DNA from: Volvox africanus
Taxonomy: Eukaryota; Chlorophyta; Chlorophyceae; Chlamydomonadales; Volvocaceae
Reading direction: 5' to 3'
Assembly: GCA_030268105.1 (NCBI GenBank)
Contig: BSDZ01000004.1
Location: forward strand, 6,180,001 to 6,244,000
DNA: 64,000 nt
The translations under genes and the position numbers were made by a program. Shown piece after piece: positions 41,381 through 51,900 of this stretch; position 1 is the first letter of the stretch; the number at the start of each line of letters is the position of its first letter. Under the pieces are notes generated by a model. It searched no databases and was not told the origin of the DNA. It saw only the letters and a list, made by a program, of their open reading frames with translations.

Positions 41381-43287
41381 CTTAAGAGGCGTCCTACATG
41401 TTAGCCTGGCAGATGCGTTCATGCTTCCGGGCTGTGTACCAGCTGTCCAGAGCTGCAAGCTGCTTCAGAATAAGGCTCCACAGGGCATCGTCAAACTTAT
41501 AAACCAAGCCACATCTGTGCTGCCTGTCAGCTTTCCCAATTTTGGTTTGCATCCATGCATATACAAATACAAAATTTGAGGCTTGCTGATGGCTTCAAAG
41601 CAACACACAAGTTACAGCATTTCCTAAATGACCACTGTCGCAGCCAAAGCCACACCCTGGCCAACAAGCCCAAGCCAAAGATCTACTAGTTGAACCAGCC
41701 TGCCCTCCTCACCCGCTTTCAAGCATCTGCCTAATTCTGCCCAACCTAATCCACATGTGCCGGACACGTGCGCCGAAACACCCATTGGTTCACCCTTTTA
41801 CATTCTTTGCTGGTGCCAAAGAACCCTCATCAGAGCCTCAGAAACATGGTAAACCGTCAACATGCTCTCAATCAACAAACAACCCCTGCAGCATCATGTG
41901 CACAGTCAGTGCAACATCTATCCGGTGGCTTTAAGCCAAGCCCCTGCAATTGAACATCACCCGCCGGGGTGCTCTCAAGAGTACCCCATCCTCTCCCAGT
42001 CCTTGTGGTCGCAATAAGCCACTCTAGACCTAACAGATTGCCGACGGCATCAGGTGGTGGAGCCACTGGTGCTGCTGATGCTCACAACCCTCTACAGCAG
42101 CTGTCACACGGGGGAATCATGGACAGGTCATGGATGGCAGTTAGCGGATGTGCCTTTTGGAGGTGCAGACAAGAATACAACAGAACCGTTGAATCACTGG
42201 CCACAGCTGTAGCAACCTGGACGCATTGATGACGTCAAGGTGGCAATAATGCACAACATACAACACAGCTAACAGATAGGGATTGCTTCCTGTTGAAAGA
42301 AAACAACTCAAAAGCATTATCATGGTTGGTGTCATGTTTACACAAGGTAGCTGCATAGGTATTGTTCATTTCTAAACCAACCATGCATGGGTTTATCCAA
42401 CCACACTGTCCAGCAGCCTCAGCAGTCATTCGGCCAACTTGAGTATGACATACTATCCTAAATATATCAATCATGTTATGTCACCAAACCCGTACCTAGC
42501 AAAAGCCTGCTTGATGGAGGACACCAAGTGCACCAATGTGGATCGCCAATGCTCTGCGCCGATCCTTCCGCAACCTTGATTGGATGCGAACATTGTAAAA
42601 GGCCTGAAGGCAGAAACAAGGGAAATTCCATCCGTACTGTTTCATTTCCTTATTACACCCAAATTAGAGTACAGAGCACAACCTAGACAGGAGAGAGGAA
42701 GCAAAAGGCAAACATGGAAAGAAGTTGCACGAGCTCTTCATACAGGAAGTGCACCTGCACATAGGCACAAACATGATAATACTATGCCAGGGGACTGGGA
42801 CCACGTTCGTAGTAGTCGTAGTGCATGGCACACACATCCACAATATAAAGTAGCAGAAGCACCTTCTCAGCATCTCGAGAGGCCTTCCCTGCTCTCAACT
42901 TCAATGTTGTAGATACATATAATTGTAATATAATAGATTATTAAGTTATATATAGATATATATATATGAGGTGATTGATATATACATATATATCACCTCA
43001 TATCAGGGTTAAGAGTTTTTGAAAAATACTTTGCCGAGTACTTTGGAGCTGGGGTAAAAGAACACATGCATATTACCAATGCGAAGGGAACACACTCCTC
43101 CCCTTCTCTCGGGCCTTGGCCAAAGAAAGGAATAATGTACACCACAATAGCCTCATCTTTAGCTTATTGTTACAACTGAACCCAAGGAAACCCGATGCCT
43201 ACGTATACCAAATATGTAGGTAGCAGGATTACTGTGTATCTCTAGGGGACTCTAGGGGATATGTACGTGACAACAGGCATTACATAC
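41381..43287. other. No supported gene; unclassified sequence
   Basis: Right flank of copy G. Both strands have only short ORFs without recognisable domains (for example 42,474-42,235 minus and 42,580-42,912 plus). There is no LTR, SINE or LINE signature. It could contain introns or UTR of the Gln-rich gene to the right, which is transcribed leftward. Confidence 0.4.
42964..43003. repeat. Long AT-rich hairpin
   Basis: Perfect 12-bp arms ATATGAGGTGAT / ATCACCTCATAT separated by 16 nt of TA-rich sequence, next to a (TA)n run. Confidence 0.7.
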
Positions 43288-44008
43288 CATGATATCATTC
43301 AGGCGTCGGCCCTTCAGTGAAGCAAGTGCTTTTACGTTCGCAGGGAAGCGCACATGCTGGGGGGGAGCAGTCCCCACAGCGTGCTGGCCCCCCGGTGACT
43401 CCACCACCAGGGGTGTTAACTCATCATAGGCATCAACTGCCCGAGAGTTCTGGAGTCGTGCATTTATATTTATCTCCATGACATCCACCCTTAGGTGGAG
43501 CAGGTCCACCTTTTGCTCCACCGCAACCAGCTTCTGGTCCAGGTTCTGAACCAGGTTCTGTAAGGTTAAGAACTGCTGCTGTACATCCTGCTGCTGCTGC
43601 TGCTGGGTGTGCGATGGCACACCCTGCGGCTCCTGCTGCTGGTACAACAGCGTACCCTGCTGCTGCAGCTGGGGCGACGGCACGCCCTGCTGCTGCTGTG
43701 GCGGCGGCGGTGACAGGACACCCTGCTGCTGCTGCGTGCCCTGCTGCTGCTGCTGCTGGGGCGGGGCTCCTGGATGCCCTGCTGCTGCTGCGTGCCCTGC
43801 TGCTGCTGTGGTGAAAGGCCACACTGCTGCTGCTGTAGTATCCCCTTCACCTGCTGTTGCACCAGCCCGATCTGCTGCTGCAACTGTTGCTGCATCTGGC
43901 CAATCTCCTGCAACATTTGAAGATGGTTATCCTGTCTCTGCAGCAGCTGCTGTACCTGACTTTCCTGCTGCTGCAACTGTGATGTCACACCATTACCCAG
44001 CAGCACAC
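43288..44008 (-). CDS. Gln-rich coiled-coil protein, internal exon (hypothetical)
   Basis: On the minus strand an exon is bounded by an acceptor (GATACAG before 44,008) and a donor (GTATGT after 43,288). The first part (VLLGNGVTSQLQQQESQVQQ, then many Gln-rich heptad-like repeats) is followed by CAG-repeat-encoded poly-Gln blocks. It then has a well-formed coiled coil (LQNLVQNLDQKLVAVEQKVD) and FPANVKALASLKGRRLNDIM. The start of the exon and its end are in different frames, with the switch near 43,770 in a CAG-rich run. Either an indel has broken the gene or the assembly has a 1-nt error there. The family is not recognised, and the neighbouring exons were not found with confidence. Confidence 0.4.
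43570..43860. repeat. CAG/CTG trinucleotide-rich region
   Basis: Repeated (CTG)n blocks of 3-6 units on the plus strand, encoding poly-Gln on the minus strand. Confidence 0.85.
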
Positions 44009-44860
44009 CTGTATCATATCGTACATCACAATAAAGGGACGGTTCATATACATTTGATCTTTATCATGCACACCAGCATCACGTGCCACTGCACCCTGTG
44101 TTGCAATGGTGCAAGTTGCTAGGAGTCACAGAGTCAAACCCCAACTAGCGTACACAGGTTAATGCAAACGCAACAGGATGTGCATGAATCCCATCTGCCC
44201 TATGGTGGATGCCCGAGCTGGGGCTGCATTAGGGTTTACACCCGCCGCCAAAATTACAAGTGAGCGGTAGTACTGTAAAAGAAGAGCACCATCCGTCAGA
44301 TGCAAGGCACAAGCTGCACTACGGGGTGCCAGGGGTGCCCGAGAATTTTCACAGCAGGGCGGGGAGGATTGTATGGGGGGAACTCGCACCCTGGCATTGC
44401 ATGCTATTGCACACCCTGTGTTACAGTAGTATCTTGATAATTGCTAAGATTCCTGATCCTGCCAACATAATCCTCTGCTTGAGACCTCCGTAGGAGTGAT
44501 CCTGTTACACCCTGATCCTGTCGCAAGCTCTATGCTAAGTGCATGATACATGTGTAATTGGGGGATTCATCACATCCAAGCATCATACATGTAACTATTG
44601 CAATCTGTGTTACTTCGTCACCGCTTCGTCACATCTTGGCATACGTACAAATATTCTTCGTATCTAGAAAATACTAAACAAAGTGCTTGTTAAATGGGCA
44701 GAGTACGAAATAAAGAACAAAAACATGCATATATAGCAGAATTTCCTAATTGTAAGCTTTCATAAAAGCTAAATTATATGATAGATATGTGCCAAATAAC
44801 ATTTGTTGGAACCTGATTGCAACCTATCTATCCATCAATTCAACGATGACAGAGATTTAC
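44009..44860. other. No supported gene
   Basis: A 76-codon minus ORF (44,389-44,159) might be an upstream exon of the Gln-rich gene, but no splice-supported link was found. The rest is unique, moderately AT-rich sequence. Confidence 0.4.
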
Positions 44861-44894
44861 TTAGGGCTTTAGGGTTTTAGGGTTTTAGGGTTTA
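44861..44894 (+). repeat. Interstitial telomere-type repeat (TTTTAGGG)n
   Basis: About four units, TTAGGG, CTTTAGGG, TTTTAGGG, TTTTAGGG, then TTTAG. TTTTAGGG is the telomere unit known from Chlamydomonas-type green algae. It directly precedes the G-rich satellite. Confidence 0.85.
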
Positions 44895-44914
44895 GAGCAT
44901 ACAGTGTGCGGACA

Positions 44915-46693
44915 ATCGGAGGTGCAGACGGGCGAACGGGAGTGGACGAGCAGAGGGGTGGAGGGGCGGAGGGGCGGAGGGGTGAAGGGGCGGACGGGCA
45001 GAGGGGCAGAGGGGCAGACGGGCGGACGGGCGGGCGGGCGGGCGGTTGGAGGGTCGGAGGAATGGAGGGGCGGACGGTTGGGAGGGGCGGGGACGGGCAG
45101 AGGGATGGGAGGGTCGGACGGGTGGAGGGCGGGAGGAATGTAAGGATGAAGGGTGGAGGAGAGAAGGGGTGACGCGTGGACGGGTAGAGGGGTGGACGAG
45201 CAGAATTGATGGACGGGCGAATGGGTAGAGGGGCGGACGAGTGAAGGGGCGAATGGGTGGAGGGGTGGAGGGGCGGACGGGTGAAGGGGGGAGGGGTGAA
45301 GGTGCGGACGAGCAGGGGAATGAACGGTCGGGCGGAAGGAGGGAAGGACGGGTGGAGGGAGGGGGGGAGGGGCCGAAAGGGGGAGGGGCCGAGGGGGGGA
45401 GGGGCGGAAGGATGGAGGGGCGGAGGGATGAGGGGGCGGAGGTGCAGACGCATGGACGGGTGGAGGGGCGGAGGGGTGGAGGGGCGGAGGAATGGAGGGG
45501 CGGACGAGCAGAGGGACGGACAGGCGGACGGGTGGAGGGACGGACGGGCGGAGGGGTGGAGTGACGGAGGAATGGAGGGTCGGACGGGCGGACGGGTGAA
45601 ATTCGGAGGGGTGAAGGGGCGGAGGGGCGGAGGGGCGGAGGAATGGAGGGGCGGACGGGTGGAGGGGCGGTGACGGGCAGAGGGATGGAGGGGCGGACGA
45701 GTGGAGGGGTGGACGGGTGAAGGGGCGGAGGTGCAGACGGGCGGAGGGATGAAGGGGTGTACGCGCAGAGGGATGGAGGGGTAAAGGGGCGTAGGGGTGA
45801 ATGGTCGGAGGGGTGAAGGGGCGGAGGGGCGAATGGTCGGAGGGGTGAAGGGGCGGACGGGCAGAGGGGCGGACGGGCGGAGGGGCGGAGGCGCGGACGG
45901 GCAGAGGGATGGACGCGCGGAGGGATGGAGGCGCAGAGTAATTGAGGGGCGGATGGGTGAGGGGCGGGGACGGGCAGAGGGATGGAGAGGCGTAGGAATG
46001 AAGGGACGGACGGGTGAAGGGGCGGAGGTGCAGACGGGCGGAGGGATGAGGGGCGTATGAGCAGAGGGATGGAGGGGTAAAGGGGCGTAGAGGTAAAGGG
46101 GCGGAGGGGTAAAGGGGCGTAGAGGTAAAGGGGCGGAGGGGTAAAGGGGCGGAGGGGTAAAGGGGCGGAGGGGTAAAGGGGCGGAGGGGTAAAGGGGCGG
46201 AGGGGTAAAGGGGCGTAGAGGTAAAGGGGCGGAGGGGTAAAGGGGCGGAGGGGTAAAGGGGCGGAGGGGTAAAGGGGCGGAGGGGTGAACGGGCGGAGGG
46301 GTGAACGGTCGGAGGGGTGAACGGTCGGAGGGGTGAGCGGTCGGAGGGGTGAACGGTCGGAGGGGTGGAGGGGCGGAGGGGTGGAGGGGTGGAGGGGCGG
46401 AGGGGTGGAGGGGTGGAGGGGCGGACGGGTGGAGGGCCGGACGGGTGAAGGGGCGGACGGATAGACGGGCGGACGGGTGGAGGGCGGACGGGGAGAGCGG
46501 CAGACGGGCAGAGGGGCGGACGGGTCGAGGAATAGACAGGCAGAGGGATGGAGGCGCGGACGGGCAGAGCGGCGGACGGGCAGAGGGATGGACACGCGGA
46601 GGGATGGAGGCGGAGGGATGGAGGCGCGGAGTAAAGGAGGGGCGGACGGGTGGAGGGGTGGAGGGGCGGACAGGCAGAGGGGCGGTGGGGTGA
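44915..46693 (+). repeat. G-rich 9-bp satellite (G4-prone)
   Basis: About 1.78 kb of degenerate 9-bp units of the form GGGGYGRAN, with G runs every 9 bases on the plus strand. Between about 46,075 and 46,300 it is homogenised into an 18-bp unit (GGGGCGGAGGGGTAAA plus 2). Because the unit is a multiple of three, the minus strand is open for hundreds of codons of Pro/Ser/Leu/Arg repeats. This is a consequence of the repeat and not evidence of a gene. The regular G4 runs predict quadruplex formation. Confidence 0.9.
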
Positions 46694-47045
46694 CGGTGCT
46701 ACGATCCACCATGTGAAGCAGTGCAATTGAGAGCCGCAAAGACCGCTCAAGATGCTGCCTCCGAAGAGGCCTGTCAGCATAAGAACACCCGAACATGCAA
46801 CTATATATACACAATCACTTGCCAGGCAGGACACGGGACGCGTGTATCTCGGCAGCAGTCGAGAATGACCTACCATGGCTTGATTGTTACGTATCAGGGA
46901 TTTTACCAAGCAATCTCTATCGCAGCCTATGCCCGCGAAGGTGCCTATGCTCGCTAGGGTGATCCTATCACCACACATTAAATTTCTTCCCTTTTCTATT
47001 ACATTGGAATCGAAACACAACAAGTATTGAAGCGGGTGCACGCAC
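46694..47045. other. Region between satellite and hypothetical gene
   Basis: Probably intron or 3' sequence of the gene at 47,046-47,346. One possible further exon starts after CTGACAG near 46,785 (minus strand), but its reading soon runs into the satellite. Confidence 0.3.
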
Positions 47046-47346
47046 CTCCATAGGCTAATTCTGCTTTCGTAGCCTCGGAAAGCGCACCGGCCAACTGATC
47101 GTTGGACACGTCCTCCCCGCCGAACGCTGCGAGTCATGCATTCAAAGTAAGATCTCAATATCTCAATAGCTTACAATAATATTTGTTTATTGGCAAGATA
47201 AATAACGCACCCTTCTTGAACCGCAATCCAGCCGCGCGCCGATCGCGTAAGAAGACGTCTTCAGCCGTAATGCGTGTGAAATCCGTGCCCTCCCCTAGGA
47301 CAGGCGCATTGGAGCTATGGGCCGGCAGCATTAGCGGCTGTGCCAT
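47046..47346 (-). CDS. Hypothetical gene, first two exons
   Basis: On the minus strand exon 1 runs from the ATG at 47,346 to 47,211 (donor GTGCGT) and exon 2 from 47,126 (acceptor CTCGCAG) to 47,046 (donor GTGCGT). The splice phases agree (1 nt carried, then 2). The joined start reads MAQPLMLPAHSSNAPVLGEG, then TDFTRITAEDVFLRDRRAAG, LRFKKAFGGEDVSNDQLAGA and LSEATKAELAYG. The composition looks like a real soluble protein (a charged helical segment followed by an EF-hand-like or helical EDVSNDQLAGALSEA stretch), but I do not recognise the family. The downstream exons would lie toward the satellite and were not found, so the gene may be truncated by it. Confidence 0.5.
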
Positions 47347-47495
47347 GGTGTTCGATCACAAGGGATGGCAAAGAACTGATCTAGGAGAATTGCAAAGATA
47401 TGGGCAAGCGAGTGTGCCATGAAAACTGGAAAGTTGTATGACGATAAGACGGTTGCAGCATGAGATTGCTTTATATCAATATAGCACGCCCCGAC

Positions 47496-47580
47496 GACAG
47501 GGCCCAACCGAACGGGCCGCGCCCTTGGACGGGACGCGCCTCGGACGGGCCGCGCCCCGGACAGGCCGCGCCCTCGGTGT
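47496..47580. repeat. GC-rich short tandem repeat
   Basis: About five imperfect copies of a 16-18-bp unit based on GGACGGGCCGCGCCCC, upstream of the hypothetical gene. Confidence 0.75.
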
Positions 47581-48595
47581 GCAACGCGATCCCAAAAACA
47601 CAGATTTTTCCTTGTTTGCCCCGGTTCAATCCTATCGGTCATGGCAGTCGGTTCCTGAGCGCCATGCGCAAAACGTCCATCGTGCAACAACTTCCCACGC
47701 ACACCACGACTGATTTCTCCGATTCGAACCTCTCCATATTTGCTGGCTTATCTCATTTGGTATGTTGCAAAGTTATGCAATACAAAAGCTCATGCAGACA
47801 AATGCCCATTGTGGAATTCCGAGGATACCTACGGCCAACCAGCATTCTTCATCCCTCATTCCTAACGCATACAGGCAAATAAAAGAAGGAATGAGTTCTA
47901 TATCCTTAAAAATCCGTCTCGAACCCCACAGCGGTTGAACACTTCAAATACCGGACGTCTTACCGCAGCAACTCCTAAGGTGCAAGTCTTTTATCGAGGA
48001 TATCCCCGAAAAAGAAATAAAAGCAAACATTGCATGGCGAATCACCGTTGGCCCCTTCACCCAGCCTACAGTGCGTATGCGCATCGCTGCAGTCCCCCCT
48101 AACCCAGAGAACACGGTGTAGCTGATCGGCATAGCCCTCCTACAAGGGCTGGCAGGAAGGCAACTGGATATTGGCGGAAGGCGGCAGGGACATCATCACG
48201 GCCCATTGACTGCGCTATCCTGTGGTGTGGATTTCAAAGACCTCCCCTCCCCTTCATCTATTAGGGGAATGTAGGGGAATGGCAGTGACCCTATAAGATG
48301 CCGATGAAGCTGACCACAGCGGAGATGGATTGTCGGATTCGTTCAAACGACGCAATCCTTGCTTGTTCGATGGCTCTGACAATTTAGTTTGCCATGGTCC
48401 TGTCTACCAGCACCAGCAAGTGTTATGCGTCCTGTCTTGACTTGACCATGCGTGCTATCTGAGGATTTTCAGTCTAGTGAGGCTAGAATGCGTTTGCCGC
48501 ATAAGACCCGCCGTGTTGTGCTTAAGGAACTCATTTTGGTGTTGCATTCGAACCGTTCGGCTCCACTGTAAATCCTGTATGGCAAGGACCGCGCA
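47581..48595. other. Intergenic region, nothing supported
   Basis: Between the 5' end of the hypothetical gene and the 3' end of PEX14. Short ORFs only, none with recognisable domains. Confidence 0.45.
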
Positions 48596-48600
48596 TTACA
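48596..48600 (-). terminator. Putative polyadenylation signal of PEX14
   Basis: TGTAA on the minus strand, about 315 nt after the PEX14 stop. TGTAA is the usual green-algal signal. Confidence 0.55.
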
Positions 48601-48914
48601 AAACTTGAACGACTGCCTGTTTTAACTTCCCACAAATGTAAAGGAAGACTCCATAGCCTATCCAACAGACCACGCTATCGGGACCTCTCCTACACTTCAT
48701 CCGCCTTTCCCTCCTCGCGTGTGCGTTCCTCCAACACCCACCCTTCCCTAATACCCTAATCCACCAGGCTGAAGCCGGGACAAACCAATGCAAAGATCCC
48801 AAGAAGGATCGAAAGCCGAAGCACCAGTTAGGGCACAAAACTGAAATAGCAGAAACCCGAAGAAGACGAGGAGGAGCAAAATACCGAGCCTTGTCCTTGT
48901 TCACTTGTTCTCTA

Positions 48915-51900
48915 TTATGATCTAGTGGTTGGCGGTGCGGCAGCTTGGGATGGCGTCGCGACCTCCGCGGCCTGGGTGGCCTCACCGGCGTCCTCTATCG
49001 GCTGGATGATCACTGGGGAGGGAGGAGGTGGTGATGGCGGCGGCAGCGGCACGAAAGGCGACGGGAACGCAGCGGCTGCCGGGGCCGCTCCAGCCAAGCC
49101 CCCCGATGAGCTATCCGCCGTGTTCATCAGGCCGGTTGCTGAGGCGGCGAATGCGGGTTGCGACGGCGACGGTGACGGCGGCCCTGCCAGTGTCGCCACC
49201 TGCTCCAGAACTTCTGGCGCTGCATTGCCACCTCCACCAGTCGCACTGCCGGTGGCAGCAACGTGAGCTGCAGCTTCACCGGTGGAGCTACTACCGCTGG
49301 CCTGCCCCGTCATCGGTGATGCTGAAGGGGGAGACGCCGGATTTGATGGTGCGACAGTACGGGCTGGAGGCGGCGGCGGCCGCCAGGCTGGATTGACAGG
49401 TGGCAGGACAGTGAGCCCGCCACCGCCCACGCCACCGCCATTGCTGATACGGGCCGTACTGCTTCCGCCACTGCCGTTGCCTGCACTGCTGCTTGTTCCC
49501 ACCGCTCCGCCGCCTGTTGACATCAATGATTGCATACCATATGTCATCGGCGGAAGTGACAGCGACTCGGAATTTGCCATTAACGATGGGTCCATCTGGG
49601 AACCCATACCCCAGCTGTAAGGCGTTCCACTGGCCTTGCCAGGCGCTGCAGGCCCACTGCCGCCGCTGCCACTGCCGCTGCCACTGCCAGCCGCCGCGGC
49701 TGCTCGCTCCCATGGCTTGACTGGCGCGATCAGGCGGGCTTCAGACAACGGACGTGTTGGATCTGGCGGCGCATCGTTGATATCCGTCTGCAGATTCAGT
49801 TCCATAAGGAAGTAACATAGCAACCCTTAGGAGCACGAGGCAAGAAGGCAACCATCAAACGGGCAGTGTTAACATCTGAGCACAGTGCACGGCAACATTA
49901 GGCTGAAGGAGCTTAGGAGACAGCAGCGATGATAGCAGCAATTGTAGCGGAAGTAGCAGCCGTAGTAGCCACAAGTGAGGAAAGCGGCCATGCAGGTGAC
50001 TCAACCGTCGCCGCCACAGCAGCCCTCACCCGGACATTGGGCGGTGTAATACCCTGTTGGACCATCTCCATCAACGAGAGGAAGGACTCTGGGTACGCGG
50101 GCTGCTCAGGTGGGGGAGGCGGAACTGTGCGGCGGTCTGCGCTGGCAGGGGCGCCGCCTCCGCTGGCGGCGTTGCTGTTGGTCCCGGCGACTCCGGTGGT
50201 CTTGGTGCCCTGCCTTGCTCCTCCTGCAGGGCCACGCGCGCAATGGGCTCAGTAGTGACCGAGTCCATAATCGCGGTCCACGTGACATGACATTAATTCC
50301 TATGCGAGACAGAAAATGAGTCGACGGTAGGAATACCTACGTAGCCTTAAAACTTGACTTGACGACTTGGGACCCAAGAAGCCACAGCTCATGTAGCCAT
50401 CAGCTAATCTACGCGACGAACTAATGTCGTAGGAACATAACCACCATGGCAATATGACCCCTCTCCCGTAAAGGAGAGCGGGTTGATGTTTTGGGATTGT
50501 TGATGACGGGTATGGCTCGACTGTGGACAGTAATTATTCTCAATCACTGGCCAGAGTGTGTTTCTGTCTGGCGGATATAAGTGCGCGATGTGAGAGGCAG
50601 GACGGGGCCAAATGGGACGGAACGGGATGGGCGACTTGAGGAAGGAGGGAGATCGACGGAAACAGAGAGGCAATAGCTGCCGCTTTTTGGATACTCTGGG
50701 AGGCAGCACAAGCAGCAGTAGCTGTAATGGATTACACACGGCACCCGCCGGCCCCATGCGGGCCCCCCTTCCGCAGGACATAAACCCCATTAAAGAGGCG
50801 GGGCCGGCGGGGCCTAGCGAACCCAGTACTTCTCTCCGTTTCACCACACCTCTCACTCGCCTCTACTCAGCTCGCCCCAGTCGAACCCACCCCCTCGAAC
50901 CCGCCCCGCCGATCTTGATCACGCAAGCGCCCAAAAACAAACAAAACCATGAAAGTGAAAAGAAGTCGTCATGACAACCTCTCCAATCTAGTCTCTTTCC
51001 TCCTCAAGTGTGGTGGACAAAGGAAAGCAGTGGAGCGCCATGTCAGCCATCTTCTGTTCCCTTCCAAACATGGTGTGCCATACACGCGAACGCGACTGCA
51101 AAGGCCTCCGAGAAATTACGTCCCAAGGCCTTCACCTAAATAAACAGCAATGCAAACGGTAAACAAAACCCGCCCGCCTGCCAGGAAAGAGCATGACGAC
51201 GAGACGGAGTCACGCGTTGGGCATGACTAGCAGCTGGCAGCGGCCTGGCATGTTCCGATAAAGCACCAAATCAGAACTGAGGAGTGCTTGAACATATACA
51301 TGCGATCTCCATCACAACCGTGCGACCGTTTGGTCGGGGAGGCAAAAGACCAGGATACGATGACCACCACCACCACCACCAATACCACTCCCTCCACACC
51401 CCTGCCGGTATCGTCGCTGCTGAAACACAGAACCTCAGTGTTTTATCCCAGGCTGGAAGCAGATGAACCCGGGCAACGCAGAGAACACAGACCGAACGAA
51501 AACACCTGTGCATTTTATCTACACTAAGGAGACGCCCGCAATCCCTGGTTTGAAGAGGCGCATACGGATAATCGAACACAATGCCTCCGTACAGCACATT
51601 AAGATACTACCACTATGCAAAGCTACTCGCTACACCTTCTGCAACAACCTACAGCACACTTTCACACAAGGTACGTTTTTGGGATTGGCCGGGATTTTGA
51701 TTACACAATTCTGATAGCACTCGCTCATTTTTGATAGGGTTTACAATACGGGCACAATAACTGTCTTGCCATACGCCAAAGAGGCAGTTATTATGCTCCG
51801 ACAAAACACATGAGGTATAGCTCTTACGGATACCTACCTGGCACGGCTTGCTCGTATAGACGGTCGCTGCTGCCATACGGCCCAGACGGACTCCCTAGGC

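Noticed and set aside
44915..46693. A CRISPR array or other spaced repeat
   Set aside because: Continuous degenerate 9-bp repeat with no unique spacers, in a eukaryotic context.
44885..47158. A 757-codon minus-strand ORF of Pro/Ser/Leu/Arg repeats (and a 640-codon one in another frame)
   Set aside because: It follows from a satellite whose 9-bp unit is a multiple of three and lacks stops. Two frames are open at once, and there is no domain or codon bias.
50404..50856. A 150-codon minus ORF inside PEX14 intron 6
   Set aside because: No recognisable domain and no splice support. The flanking PEX14 exons join in phase without it.
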